Shown here piece by piece: positions 10,795 to 22,167 of a stretch of DNA of 64,000 bases; the first letter of the stretch is position 1, and every line of letters starts with the position of its first letter. The stretch lies in NCBI GenBank assembly GCA_964017235.1, contig OZ024935.1, positions 32,033,596 to 32,097,595 of the forward strand. Reading direction: 5' to 3'. Made by a program: the position numbers and the translations under genes. The notes beneath the pieces were generated by a model. It did not search any database, had not been told where the DNA came from, and saw nothing but the letters and a program-made list of their open reading frames with translations. Source of the DNA: Sabellastarte sp. h YS-2021 (lineage: Eukaryota; Annelida; Polychaeta; Sabellida; Sabellidae).

Positions 10795-12400
10795 AAGGAA
10801 AACACAAAAATGCTTATATCTCGAAAACCGTGCTAGATAGAGCGATTTCGACGAAATTTTTGACCCGCAGGGTATCTCTGCGGAGTAGTTTTCCCAATTT
10901 TCAAAAAATTTTTGTCTCGCCCAAAATGGCGGCCATTTTGAATTTTCGAAATTTTCGCAAAAATTGCAAAACACAAAAATGCTTATATCTCAAAAACCGT
11001 GCTAGATAGAGCAATTTCGACAAAATTTTTGACCCGCAGGATATCTCTGCAGAGTACTTTTCCCAATTTTCAAAAAATTTTTGTCTCGCCAAAAATGGCG
11101 GCCATTTTGAATTTTCGAAATTTTCGCAAAAATTGCAAAACACAAAAATGCTTATATCTCGAAAACCGTGCTAGATAGAGCGATTTCGACGAAATTTTTG
11201 ACCCACAGGGTATCTCTGCAGAGTAGTTATCCCAATTTTGAAAAAATTTTTGTCTCGCCAAAAATGGCGGCCATTTTGAATTTTCGAATTTTTCGCAAAA
11301 ATTGCAAAACACAAAAATGCTTATATCTCAAAAACTGTGCTAGATAGAGCAATTTTGACAAAATTTTTGACCCTCAGGATATCTCTGCGGAGTACTTTTC
11401 CCAATTTTCAAAAAATTTTTGTCTCGCCAAAAATGGCGGCCATTTTGAATTTTCGAAATTTTCGCAAAAATTGCAAAACACAAAAATGCTTATATCTCGA
11501 AAACCGTGCTAGATAGAGCGATTTCGACGAAATTTTTGACCCACAGGGTATCTCTGCAGAGTAGTTATCCCAATTTTGAAAAAATTTTTGTCTCGCCAAA
11601 AATGGCGGCCATTTTGAATTTTCGAATTTTTCGCAAAAATTGCAAAACACAAAAATGCTTATATCTCAAAAACCCTGCTAGATAGAGCAATTTCGACAAA
11701 ATTTTTGACCCTCAGGATATCTCTGCGGAGTACTTTTCCCAATTTTCAAAAAATTTTTGTCTCGTCAAAAATGGCGGCCATTTTGAATTTTCGAAATTTT
11801 CGCAAAAATTGCAAAACACAAAAATGCTTATATCTCGAAAACCGTGCTAGATAGAGCGATTTCGACGAAATTTTTGACCCGCAGGGTATCTCTGCAGAGT
11901 AGTTATCCCAATTTTGAAAAAATTTTTGTCTCGCCAAAAATGGCGGCCATTTTGAATTTTCGAATTTTTCGCAAAAATTGCAAAACATAAAAATGCTTAT
12001 ATCTCGAAAACCCTGCTAGATAGAGCGATTTCGACGAAATTTTTGACCCGCAGGGTATCTCTACAGAGTAGCTGCCAATTTTCAAACAAAAAATTTCTCG
12101 CAAAAAATGGCGGCCATTTTGAATTTTCGAATTTTTCGCAAAATTGCAAAACACAAAAATGCTTATATCTCGAAAACCGTGCTAGATAGAGCGATTTCGA
12201 CGAAATTTTTGACCCACAGGGTATCTATAAAGAGTAGCCATGCCAATTTTCAAAAAAATTTTGTCTTGCCAAAAATGGCGGCCATTTTGAATTTTCGAAT
12301 TTTTGCGCAAAAATTGCACAACACAAAAATGCTAATATTTCGAAAACCGTGCTACATAGAGCGATTTCAACGAAATTTTTTATCTTCAGGGTATCTCTGC
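10795..12400. repeat. 169-bp tandem array with 338-bp dimeric higher-order structure
   Basis: Each unit carries GCTTATATCTCGAAAACCGT, then GATTTCGACGAAATTTTTGA and AAAATGGCGGCCATTTTGAA. Between about 11070 and 11988 two variants alternate (CTCGAAAACC/AGCGATTTCGACG versus CTCAAAAACC/AGCAATTTTGACA), and nearly identical blocks recur every 338 bp, so the array was amplified as dimers. Minus-strand open frames with the same 338-bp periodicity are by-products. Confidence 0.85.
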
Positions 12401-12418
12401 AGAGCAGCTATCCCAAAG

Positions 12419-15400
12419 AGCTTTCACTTGGTGAAGTTTCAGACCCATAGCTAATTGCTCACCTACTCAAAATGAGTAAATGCGAATTACCTCTAAAAGT
12501 ATTGCAGATGGCCAATTTTTCTCAAATAACTCATTCACCTACTTTTGGAAGAGCTTTCACATGGTGAAGTTTCAGACCCATAGCCAATTACTCACCTACT
12601 CATAGCCAATTACTCACCTACTCAAAATGAGTAAATGCGAATTATCTCTAAAAGTATTGCAGATAGCCAATTTTTCTCAAATAACTCATTCACCTACTTT
12701 TGGGAGAGCTTTCACAAGGTGAAGTTTCAGACCCATAGCTAATTATTTACCTACTCAAAATGAGTAAATGCTAATTATCTGTAAAAGTATTGCGGATACC
12801 CAATTTTTGTCAAATAACTCATTCATCTACTTGTGGGAGAGCTTTCACATGGTGAAGTTTCAGACCCATAGCTAATTACTCACCTACTCAAAATGAGTAA
12901 ATGCGAATTATCTCTAAAAGTATTGTGGATAGCCAATTTTTCTCAAATAACTCATTCACCTACTTTCGGGAGAGCTTTCACTTGCTGAAGTTTCAGACCC
13001 ATAGCTAATTACTCACCTACTCAAAATGAGTAAATGCGAATTATCTCTAAAAGTATTGCAGATAGCCAATTTTTGTCAAATAACTCATTCACCTACTTTT
13101 GGGAGAGCTTTCACTTGGTGAAGTTTCAGACCCATAGCTAATTACTCACCTACTCAAAATGAGTAAATGCGAATTATCTCTAAAAGTATTGCAGATAGCC
13201 AATTTTTGTCAAATTAATCATTCACCTACTTTTGGGAGAGCTTTCACTTGGTGAAGTTTCAGGCCCATAGCTAATTACTCACCTACTCAAAATGAGTAAA
13301 TGCGAATTATCTCTAAAAGTATTGCGGATAGCCAATTTTTCTCAAATAACTCATTCACCTACTTTTGGGAGAGCTTTCACTCTGTAAAGTTTCAGACCCA
13401 TAGCTAATTACTCACCTACTCAAAATGAGTAAATGCGAATTATCTCTAAAAGTATTGCGTATAGCCAATTTTTCTCAAATAACTCATTCACCTACTTTTG
13501 GCAGAGCTTTCACTCTGTGAAGTTTCAGACCCATAGCTAATTACTCACCTACTGAAAATGAGTAAATGCGAATTATCTCTAAAAGTATTGCAGATAGCCA
13601 ATTTTTCTCAAATAACTCATTCACCTACTTTTGGGAGAGCTTTCACTTGGTGAAGTTTCAGGCCCATAGCTAATTACTCACCTACTCAAAATGAGTAAAT
13701 GCGAATTATCTCTAAAAGTATTGCAGATAGCCAATTTTTCTCAAATAACTCATTCACCTACTTTTGGGAGAGCTTTCACTTGGTGAAGTTTCAGGCCCAT
13801 AGCTAATTACTCACCTACTGAAAATGAGTAAATGCGAATTATCTCTAAAAGTATTGCAGATAGCCAATTTTTCTCAAATAACTCATTCACCTACTTTTGG
13901 CAGAGCTTTCACTCTGTGAAGTTTCAGACCCATAGCTAATTACTCACCTACTGAAAATGAGTAAATGTGAATTATCTCTAAAAGTATTGCAGATAGCCAA
14001 TTTTTCTCAAATAACTCATTCACCTACTTTTGGGAGAGCTTTCACTTGGTGAAGTTTCAGACCCATAGCTAATTACTCACCTACTCAAAATGAGTAAATG
14101 CGAATTATCTCTAAAAGTATTGCATATAGCCAATTTTTCTCAAATAAATCATTCACCTACTTTTGGGAGAGCTTTCACTTGGTGAAGTTTCAGGCCCATA
14201 GCTAATTACTCACCTACTCAAAATGAGTAAATGCGAATTATCTGTAAAAGTATTGCAGATAGCCAATTTTTCTCAAATAACTCATTCACCTACTTTTGGC
14301 AGAGCTTTCACTCTGTGAAGTTTCAGACCCATAGCTAATTACTCACCTACTGAAAATGAGTAAATGTGAATTATCTCTAAAAGTATTGCAGATAACCAAT
14401 TTTTCTCAAATAACTCATTCACCTACTTTTGGGAGAGCTTTCACTTGGTGAAGTTTCAGGCCCATAGCTAATTACTCACCTACTCAAAATGAGTAAATGC
14501 GAATTATCTCTAAAAGTATTGCAGATAGCCAATTTTTCTCAAATAACTCATTCACCTACTTTTGGCAGAGCTTTCACTCTGTGAAGTTTCAGACCCATAG
14601 CTAATTACTCACCTACTCAAAATGAGTAAATGCGAATTATCTCTAAAAGTATTGCAGATAGCCAATTTTTCTCAAATTAATCATTCACCTACTTTTGGGA
14701 GAGCTTTCACTTGGTGAAGTTTCAGACCCATAGCTAATTACTCGTCTACTCAAAATGAGTAAATGCGAATGATCTCTAAAAGTATTGCAGATAGCCAATT
14801 TTTCTCAAATAACTCATTCACCTACTTTTGGGAGAGCTTTCACTTGGTGAAGTTTCAGACCCATAGCTAATTACTCACCTACTCAAAATGAGTAAATGCG
14901 AATTATCTCTAAAAGTATTGCAGATAGCCAATTTTTCTCAAATAAATCATTCACCTACTTTTGGCAGAGCTTTCACTTGGTGAAGTTTCAGACCCATAGC
15001 TAATTATTCACCTACTCAAAATGAGTAAATGTGAATTATCTCTAAAAGTATTGCAGATAGCCAATTTTTCTCAAATAACTCATTCACCTACTTTTGGGAG
15101 AGCTTTCACTCTGTGAAGTTTCAGACCCATAGCTATTTATTCACCTACTCAAAATGAGTAAATGCTAATTACCTGTAAAAGTATTGCGGATACCCAATTT
15201 TTATCAAATACTCATTCATCTACTTGTGGGAGAGCTTTCACATGGTGAAGTTTCAGACCCATAGCTAATTACTCACCTACTGAAAATGAGTAAATGTGAA
15301 TTATCTCTAAAAGTATTGCAGATAGCCAATTTTTCTCAAATAACTCATTCACCTCCTTTTGGGAGAGCTTTCACTTGGTGAAGTTTCAGACCCATAGATA

Positions 15401-15505
15401 ATTATTCACCTCAAAATGAGTAAATGTGAATTATCTCTTAATAGTATTGCAGATAGCCAATTTTTCTCAATTAACTCATTCACCTACTTGTGGGAGAGCT
15501 TTCAC
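12419..15505. repeat. 133-bp tandem array, about 23 copies
   Basis: The block AGAGCTTTCAC recurs every 133 bp (for example 12419, 12552, 12840, 12973, 13106). One unit has a 22-bp internal duplication near 12600. The unit contains CTCACCTACTCAAAATGAGT, TATCTCTAAAAGTATTGCAG and CAAATAACTCATTCACCTAC. Units are highly similar. The array sits within element B and is flanked on its right (15510-15890) by remnants of the 169-bp family. Confidence 0.9.
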
Positions 15506-15509
15506 ACAC

Positions 15510-15900
15510 GAAAATGAAAAATTGTGAATATCTCGGAAAAGCTATTTCTTCTGCTTTAATGCTCGGCGGGACATACACACCACGGCAGTGGTCTTGACAA
15601 AAATTTTTGTCTCCCCAAAAATGGTGGCCATTTTGAATTTTCAAAGTTTTTGCAAAACACAAAAATGCTTATATCTCGAAAACCGTGCTATATGGAGCGA
15701 ACTCAACAAAATTTTGGACCTGCTGGGTATCTCTGCAGAGTAGCCATGCCAATTTTCAAAATATTTTTGTCTCGCCAAATATAGCGGACATTTTTAATTT
15801 TTTTATTTTTTGCAAAACACAAAAATGCTTATATCTTGAAAACCGTGCTAGATAGAGCAGACTGCGCTGACTTTGGTTGCCACAACAGTATAAGGCTAGA
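15510..15900. repeat. Remnant 169-bp-family units at the right side of element B
   Basis: Contains AAAATGGTGGCCATTTTGAA and two GCTTATATCT(C/T)GAAAACCGT blocks (about 15665 and 15828). It also holds a segment TTTAATGCTCGGCGGGACAT (about 15555-15600) that recurs almost unchanged at about 53935-53972, immediately before the 680-bp satellite. Confidence 0.65.
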
Positions 15901-16325
15901 AACGAAGCATTTTCTTAATACTTTAGCACTCACCTTTATATCCTTTTCGGGACGCTTTGTTTTTGCTATGCAAAAACATTATCTTTTTTTTTTGCGAGCG
16001 ATCCTCTAGTTTTTATTGCATTAATACATCCTACCCAATGGACATTTTCTATATAGGTCAGTGAGACCGACCCCGCCAAATGACACAAAAAAACGCCCTG
16101 TGATATCACCGGCAAGACTGGTCATGCAGTATGCATTTCGCTAGGTGGCGCATCGTTCTTCCTTCCTGCCTTGACATTGTGATGTCATAGCAGCTTTTTC
16201 GTTTGGCGTGTGAAGTGTGCAGACATGTTTTTGAAGAGCTCTAGAATAGTGAAGATATTTGAAGATATTTACAAACAGTGAACTTTATTTTATTCTGAAG
16301 TCACATATTGGTGTCCTGGAGTATC

Positions 16326-17984
16326 ATGGCCTTCCCTGGACAGAAAAGAGGCAGTTGTGGCCATATTATGGCGTTATTTGATGCTCGTTCAAAGTGTGTG
16401 AGGTATTGTGAGAAAGGGTTGGGCACAGACAATTGTGTACAGAATAATGACTGTGAAATCTGTAATACCGTCACAGCAGAACGAAAGAAACAGTTGGCCA
16501 CCACAACCTACAGAGAGTGAAAGGAGCACCAGAAGAAGGCAAGCTCTCCCCTCTTGTTAGTCCATCTGATGTCACTGTTTTGTGGCAGGTCAAGAGCGGG
16601 AAGGTTGACATAAGTGATAGAGGTGAAGACACGCCTTCTAAGACGAAACATTCCTCTCACAAGTCCCCTAAGAAGACTTCCAAAGCTGTTAATTCAACTG
16701 ACTTCAAGGAAGATCTGAAGAGTTTAGATGACAAGTGGTCAGAACAATTTGCCAGGCTAGAAGCTATGTTCCTGGCCAAGAGCTTCACAGTATCGGTTGA
16801 ACCGGTCCAGAAGAGTGATGTGGTTGTCACTGGCAGACCTTTCATCCTTCTAGTGCAGAAGTCTACCGGTGCTACCGGTCAGATGAAAGCCACCAAGCCA
16901 GTTGAGGCTCCCGGTGCATCTACTGCCACACAGCCTGTTGAGGCTCCCGGTGCTTTGATAGCCACCCAACCTGTTGAGGCTCCCGGTGTGACTACAGTGA
17001 TGCAGCCCACTGGCCAGGATCTTAATGAACAGTTTGCTTCTGATAGACCAGAGGTCCAGCCCTCAGGTCCATCTAGCCATACTCTGCCCAGTGTCAGTGG
17101 TAGATCAGAGTTGCAGACCCCAGATCCCACTGGCCAGCCTGTTGCTGTTAAGAAGAACTGGGTCATGTCTCTCACCAGTACTACTGCCCTATCAGATGAA
17201 CCGGACTCAGATGGTGAATGTTTTAGTGACCACGCCTCCCCTGTAAACGTAGAGGAAGAGGGTGAGGTCTGACCTGGAGTCTGCCGGTCCAGATCGTGAA
17301 AAAGCAGTAGATGTGGACCAAGAATTGATTGCTTAGCAGACATATAGGTAGACAATATGTGTCGTGAGATCATTCATGGGATGACAGCAGGTCCCTGAAT
17401 TTCACTCATCCCTGGATGACAACTGCTTTGCCGGTACCAGGACACAGCATACCGGTAAAGTTTCTATGAAGGTTCCTGTGGATGAGTAGCTTTGTTGGAA
17501 GATGGAAAAGCTGAATGTAACTATACAGGAAGGGTACCCTTCACATTCTTCAGAGACTGCCGGTTTGAGTAGAGACCAGTTTGTCAAACCACCAAAGACA
17601 TTAAAGTGGTATGAGATGTACAGTGAGAAGAAAGACTTTTCTTGTTCCAGGGTGCATTCATGGACAAATGAACCGGCAAGACTGAACAGTAGCTTTCCAA
17701 GGATCGCAAGTCACTCATTGCATTCAGCACTCACCTCCCGAACAGTTTCACATGATACTCTGAGAAGACAGGAGTGGGCTGCATGTGATCAGAGCTACCA
17801 GGCTGCTGGACTTATTCGGTGCCTTACTAAAGTCCAGGAATCCATGGTGTCACAGCTCAAGGTGATTCACGGTGATAAGTTCAAAGGCAAGTCCTCAGGT
17901 AAATTTCACCAGGCTGCAGAAGAGTTTGATTATTTGATCATGTTCAAAAGGAGCATCACACAAGCAATGGCCTGGACCATGTAG
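16326..17984 (+). pseudogene. DIRS II gag-like ORF, frameshifted
   Basis: The first frame (ATG at 16326, stop 16518-16520) has a Cys/His-rich stretch (CGHIMALFDARSKCVRYC, then DCEIC) with the same C-x-H ... C-x-x-C spacing style as the gag start of DIRS IV. Coding continues in other frames at 16517-17272 and 17502-17984. Around 16895-16995 a 45-bp coding minisatellite gives three PVEAPG repeats. The last block (residues like KTLKWYEMYSEKKDF) resembles the SKWYKVG region of DIRS IV gag. No intact product. Confidence 0.6.
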
Positions 17985-18075
17985 GACTTATTTGAGGGTG
18001 TATTCATAAATGTGGCCAACCTTACACGTGCTCGCCGTGACAGTTATATGGACTTCCTGAAAGCTGGCATTAAAC

Positions 18076-18564
18076 TAGTGCTGGGACGATGGCTCATTGT
18101 CAATCAATGATCGGTAAAATTTAAGTACAACCGATATTTGCTAAATCCATTTCTTTGCAGCCTTTTGGTTACAATAAAATGCTAACCTTAATAATATTTT
18201 GTAAAAATCTGAAATATTCATCAGTTAAAATCACAAAACTAGCCGGGAATGCAATAAAAATAATGTAAATAGAAACACCTTGGGGTTTTCCAACTGTTGT
18301 CAAGGTAATCATAAAATCAGCCAATCACAAGTGAGGATACATCAAGCATGGTCTGTTAGTAAGGGAGACGTCTGTGAATGGCTTTTAGATTTTATTTTGG
18401 TCATATTTGTGGTAATTTGTGTGTATTTTACTTGTTATCATTTAATATTTGATTTTTCTGTCTGGTTTACACTTTTGACTCCATAATCGGAAATGTTCGA
18501 AGTTTGGTCACAAATGTCTGATACGAACATCGACAGGGAAAATCCAAGCGATCTCACAGCACTA
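18076..18564 (+). mobile_element. hAT-like MITE family 2, copy 1 (489 bp)
   Basis: The ends TAGTGCTGGGACGATG and (inward from the right) TAGTGCTGTGAGATCGCTTG are inverted repeats. The flanking 8-mers CATTAAAC (18068-18075) and CATTAACA (18565-18572) match at 7 of 8 positions. A related copy lies in inverted orientation at 23848-24359. It has inserted into DIRS II, so it is younger than that element. Confidence 0.8.
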
Positions 18565-19439
18565 CATTAACAGGATACCCTCAGTGCCCTCAGAACTGCA
18601 CCCCTCCATATGAGTGTTTTGTTCCCTTACCATCTGATCTCCAAGGCAGGTGAGGAGATAAGCCATCATGAGGACAAACGTTCTGCCAGTCCGGCACACA
18701 AGAAATCCCAACATTTTCACCCTTACAGTCAAACTAGTTGACAGCAACAGGAATCTGACCGGTCCTGAGTCTGAGTCCAGTCCACCTGCCTGGAAACATT
18801 ATGAGAAACGTGATCAGAACAGGTCAGGTAGAGGCAACGCCTGAAGTCACCAAAAATGTCCAGCCAAGTGGCAGAAAAATTATTACTGACAATTACTGTG
18901 TAACTTGTGTGGCCAGCAAGAAAAATTGTGTACATGTGACTGGCAAGTTGAACAGTTTAAATGTAGTGACAGAGATAGCCGGACAGGAGGACTTTTTATT
19001 TGTGACCGGCAAAAGTTAATTTTTTACCTGTAAACTCTTCTGTTGTAACACATGTTCGTTGTAACTTATGTTCGTTTCCGTAAAAGAAAAGTGTAAATCC
19101 CAACATTGTTAATCATCAAGAAATAAAATATGTGAACAATGTTTCCTGTGTAGATCACTTGGTTTTTTAAAAAAAATGTCACAAATGTCTCAATTGTTGT
19201 TTCAGATCTACCTGTAGGGGCCAGATTGCACCAGTTTGGGGAAATATGGGCAGCCCTGGGTGACAGTCCAAAAGTTGTAACAGTCCACAAGGAAGGCTAT
19301 GCTCTCCCTATCCGGTTCTGGCCATATTTGATCAGGTCACCCACCATCACAAGCTGGTATGCCACCAGCTTATGAACAAAAATGCAGTGGAACTGGTCAC
19401 ATTTCAACAATCTCTAGGGTTTTAGAATTAGAATTTACA

Positions 19440-20660
19440 ACAGACTTTTTCTGGTTTCCAAACCCAACAACTGCTGGAATCCTATACTAGACCTCCGCAC
19501 TCAACAAATTTTTAATGACAGAGTCATTCAAAATGGAGACTCAAGTACAGTAAGGATCTCCCTACAGACGGAGGAGTGGGTTACCTCCATAGATTTCAAA
19601 GATGCATACTTCCACATGCAGATTCAAAGTTAATCCAGAAGTACATGCAGTTTCACCTCCAGGGTCAGTCATACCAGTTCAGAGCACTGCCATTGGTCTG
19701 TTGACAGCACCCATGGAGTTCATGGTAGTGACGAAGCAGGTCAGACTGATTGGACTATAAAAGGGTAACAGGATCGACCAGTACCTAGACACCTGGTTGG
19801 TCAGAGCCAGATTCCACAAAACCTGTCTCCAGCATACACAAACTCTGGTAGCTATATATCAGGAGTTAGGTTGTTTGGTCAACATGGAGAAGTCAGAACT
19901 GGAACCCAAACAAGTCTTCGACTTTGTAGGTTACTGGTTCAACCTGAAAGAAGGCAAGATCAGACCCACCCCAGAGCGTTGACAGACCCTAATACCAAGA
20001 TCAAGAAACTTCTCACCGGACCCACCTCTCCGTTCCGGCAGCTGATGCCCTGATAGGGATACTTACAGCCACAGAGAAGCAAGTTGACCTAGGCTGGCTC
20101 CACACAAGACTAATACAGTGGCACTTGAAAAACAATTGGAGGGTACCAGAATCACTAAAAAGGTGATCCCAATCCCCAGGCCGATCCAACCCCATCTGAG
20201 ATGGTGGCTGGAGGAAGGCAATGTGTTACAAGGTCAGCATTACACCCTCTAAAACATGCTTTGCAAATCTTTACAGATGCATCAAAAAGAAGGGTAGGGT
20301 GCTCCAATAAACGAGCACATTGCAAGGGGAACCTGGTCCCTTCCAGAAAGCAATCTACACATGAACTATCTGGAGCTAAAGGCGGTCTTTCTGGCCCTAA
20401 AAGAGTTCCAGGACTTCTGCTTGAACAAATAGTCCTCCTAGATAGAGACAACACCACAGTGGTTGCCTACATAAACAAGAATGGGGGGATGAAGTCGGGC
20501 CTTCTGTGGAGAATCCTGTCCTGGTGTTCCAGAAAACCGGTTACTCTCAAAGCCCGACACATTCCCAGCTGGCAGAATGATAGCAGACAAACTCTCCAGG
20601 CAAGGCCAGACCATCAAGACAGAATGGTCCCTCCATCCAGAGGTCTTCCAAGTAATATGC
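19440..20660 (+). pseudogene. DIRS II reverse transcriptase / RNase H remnant
   Basis: Fragments in several frames match DIRS IV RT: EEWVTSIDFKDAYFHMQI (19570s), YLDTWLVRARFHKTCLQ (about 19780) and MEKSELEPKQVFDFVGYW (about 19885). The catalytic Y-x-D-D box reads YLDT, so the second aspartate is gone. RNase H pieces follow, including FTDASKR (about 20270), DRDNTTVVAYINKNGG (about 20445) and a KARHIP block (about 20550). Multiple frameshifts and stops make it non-functional. Confidence 0.75.
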
Positions 20661-20826
20661 TTCTGGTGGCACCAGGCTCAAGTGGACCTGTTTGCTACCA
20701 GGTTCAACAACAAACTACCACAGTCTGTTTCACTGGTTACAGACCCCCTTGCCTGGGCAGTGGATGCACTCAGCCTGTCTTGAGAGGATCTGGACCCATA
20801 TTCCTTCCCCTGCCACTATCTCCTAA

Positions 20827-21065
20827 TTGATCAAGCAGACTGTGATCCTGTGTTACGAGCTCTCTGATCAGGAGGGCCTCACCTTACATAAGGTTAAAGC
20901 CCATAATGTTAGGACCTTTGTTGCTTCTAAGGCCTTCCAGTTGGGAATTTCCTTAGAACCTTATCAGCCTGGCAGTGGAAGTCACGCAACACCTTCACAC
21001 AGTTCTATTTGAAGGATGTGGCTTGGGCTGATTCAGAGCTTTTCAATTTGGGGCCAGTGGAGGCT
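20827..21065 (+). pseudogene. DIRS II tyrosine recombinase C-terminal remnant
   Basis: Reads IKQTVILCYELSDQEGLTLH, KVKAHNVRTFVASKAFQLGI, then after a frame change NTFTQFYLKDVAWADSE. This is the catalytic end of a DIRS recombinase, with the H-x-x-R pair (HNVR) and the nucleophilic tyrosine in FYLKD. The N-terminal part of the recombinase, including the first catalytic arginine, is not recognisable upstream. Confidence 0.75.
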
Positions 21066-21435
21066 ACTCAGCAGATCCATCGGTAACCCCAAGAATGAGC
21101 AGATGTGTACATATATACATAGTGTATATATTTTATATATAGTATATAAAATCAAAACATGCAAAAAAAAATTAAAAAAAACAACAAAAAAAACCTGTGA
21201 CATGCTTCCTTTGGAGGTTTATTTTTCCCTTTGGGACTGAACTCAGACCTCTCTTCCCCTACCTCAGAGCAGGTCTGTCAAAAGAGGAGGGGGGCAATGT
21301 CGGTACATTGCAGGCAAACAGATCACCGGTAACCGACCTTAGGACCTTTGAAGTCCTGGTTTGGGTAAATTTGACCTTACCACTTGGAAGTCCCTAGTAA
21401 CTTACCCGCCTACCAAGAGGTAGTTATTCAGCAAA

Positions 21436-21720
21436 TTTCCATTGGGTAGGATGTATTAACGCAATAAAATTGCAAAGTAAATTAAATTTTTAAAAGTTAA
21501 TACCCTACCCAATGGACAAGCAACGTCCTCCCAACCGACCCTGTTATCAGCTTACTAGGGGTCTAAATAGGTTTAGACAATGAAAAAGATGCTATTACAT
21601 CATGCGGTCGAGACAGGAAGGGAGTACCATGCATCACCTAGCCAATGCACATTGCATGACTGGTCCTGCTGGTGACATCACAGGACCGCCTTTTTCTGTC
21701 GTTTAGCAGGATAAAAATTT
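21436..21720. repeat. DIRS II internal complementary region and right inverted terminal repeat
   Basis: CCATTGGGTAGGATGTATTA is the reverse complement of the DIRS II left end (about 16022). It is followed by a junction and then CCTACCCAATGGAC again. The downstream ~190 bp is the diverged inverted copy of 16025-16225, recognisable from GGTGACATCACAGGACCGCC against the left GGCGKTCCTGTGATRTCACC pattern. Confidence 0.6.
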
Positions 21721-22167
21721 AATTTACTTATTAAATTTGCAAATTCATAGGTTTAATTATTTCTTGGATATTTCATTACAAAAATATAACTTTCAACTCC
21801 TTACCTCTGATGATCAAGAGAGTCTTTCAGATTTTTAGACCAGTACTCCACATATGTCTGTCCAATTTAAAATGAGAGAATCTACAGTGATTTGCCTTCA
21901 GAATATTATATTAATAGTTTAAATACTTTATAAGGTATCAGTCGTTTTTATATTTAGCTGCACAATTTTTTTTATCACTTAATCTTTAGGTGCTCATAAC
22001 TTTTTTTTCCTGATGGGTGTGGCATCAAGTCTAGCTCAGGAGTACACTCAGGATCTGGTGTGGGTGGGGGCTATTATGATATAACCTCACCTGTGAAAAG
22101 GGTGTAAAAACCAAACTTTAACCTCTTAGGTCATATGCTAAAATTCAGTCCAGCATTTTGGTAGTGG

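Larger units (their letters stand above)
10399..16010. mobile_element. Helitron/Helentron-like minisatellite element B
   Basis: It begins TTATTAAGCGTCCC with a hairpin (AAGCGTCCC, 4-nt loop, GGGACGCTT). Near the right end the arm GGGACGCTT recurs, followed by a second hairpin (GTTTTTGC, TAT, GCAAAAAC), a T-run and the terminus GATCCTCTAG/T. A CTAG-T 3' end preceded by a stem-loop is Helitron-like; subterminal inverted repeats plus a tandem core resemble Helentron-associated elements. Element C (22168-23763) shares both ends, which fixes the borders. The 5' part (10570-10620) is also shared with C. No helicase or Rep coding sequence is present. It lies inside the DUF885 intron. Confidence 0.6.
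16011..21740 (+). mobile_element. Decayed DIRS-type retrotransposon (DIRS II) inside the host intron
   Basis: DIRS elements have inverted terminal repeats, an internal complementary region and gag, RT/RNase H and tyrosine-recombinase genes. Here the left end begins TTTTATTGCATTAATACATC and the ITR (about 16025-16225) is clearly but imperfectly inverted relative to about 21520-21720. An internal region at about 21436-21520 carries the complement of the left end (CCATTGGGTAGGATGTATTA). Gag, RT, RNase H and recombinase remnants lie in that order, all broken by stops and frameshifts. A hAT MITE sits inside. Right border approximate. It abuts the CTAG end of element B. Confidence 0.75.

Noticed and set aside
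10771-12154. Minus-strand 80-codon frames repeated every 338 bp
   Set aside because: By-product of the 169/338-bp array; overlapping and lacking any independent coding signal.
12419-15505. CRISPR-like regular array
   Set aside because: Units are contiguous 133-bp tandem repeats with no unique spacers, in a eukaryotic context.
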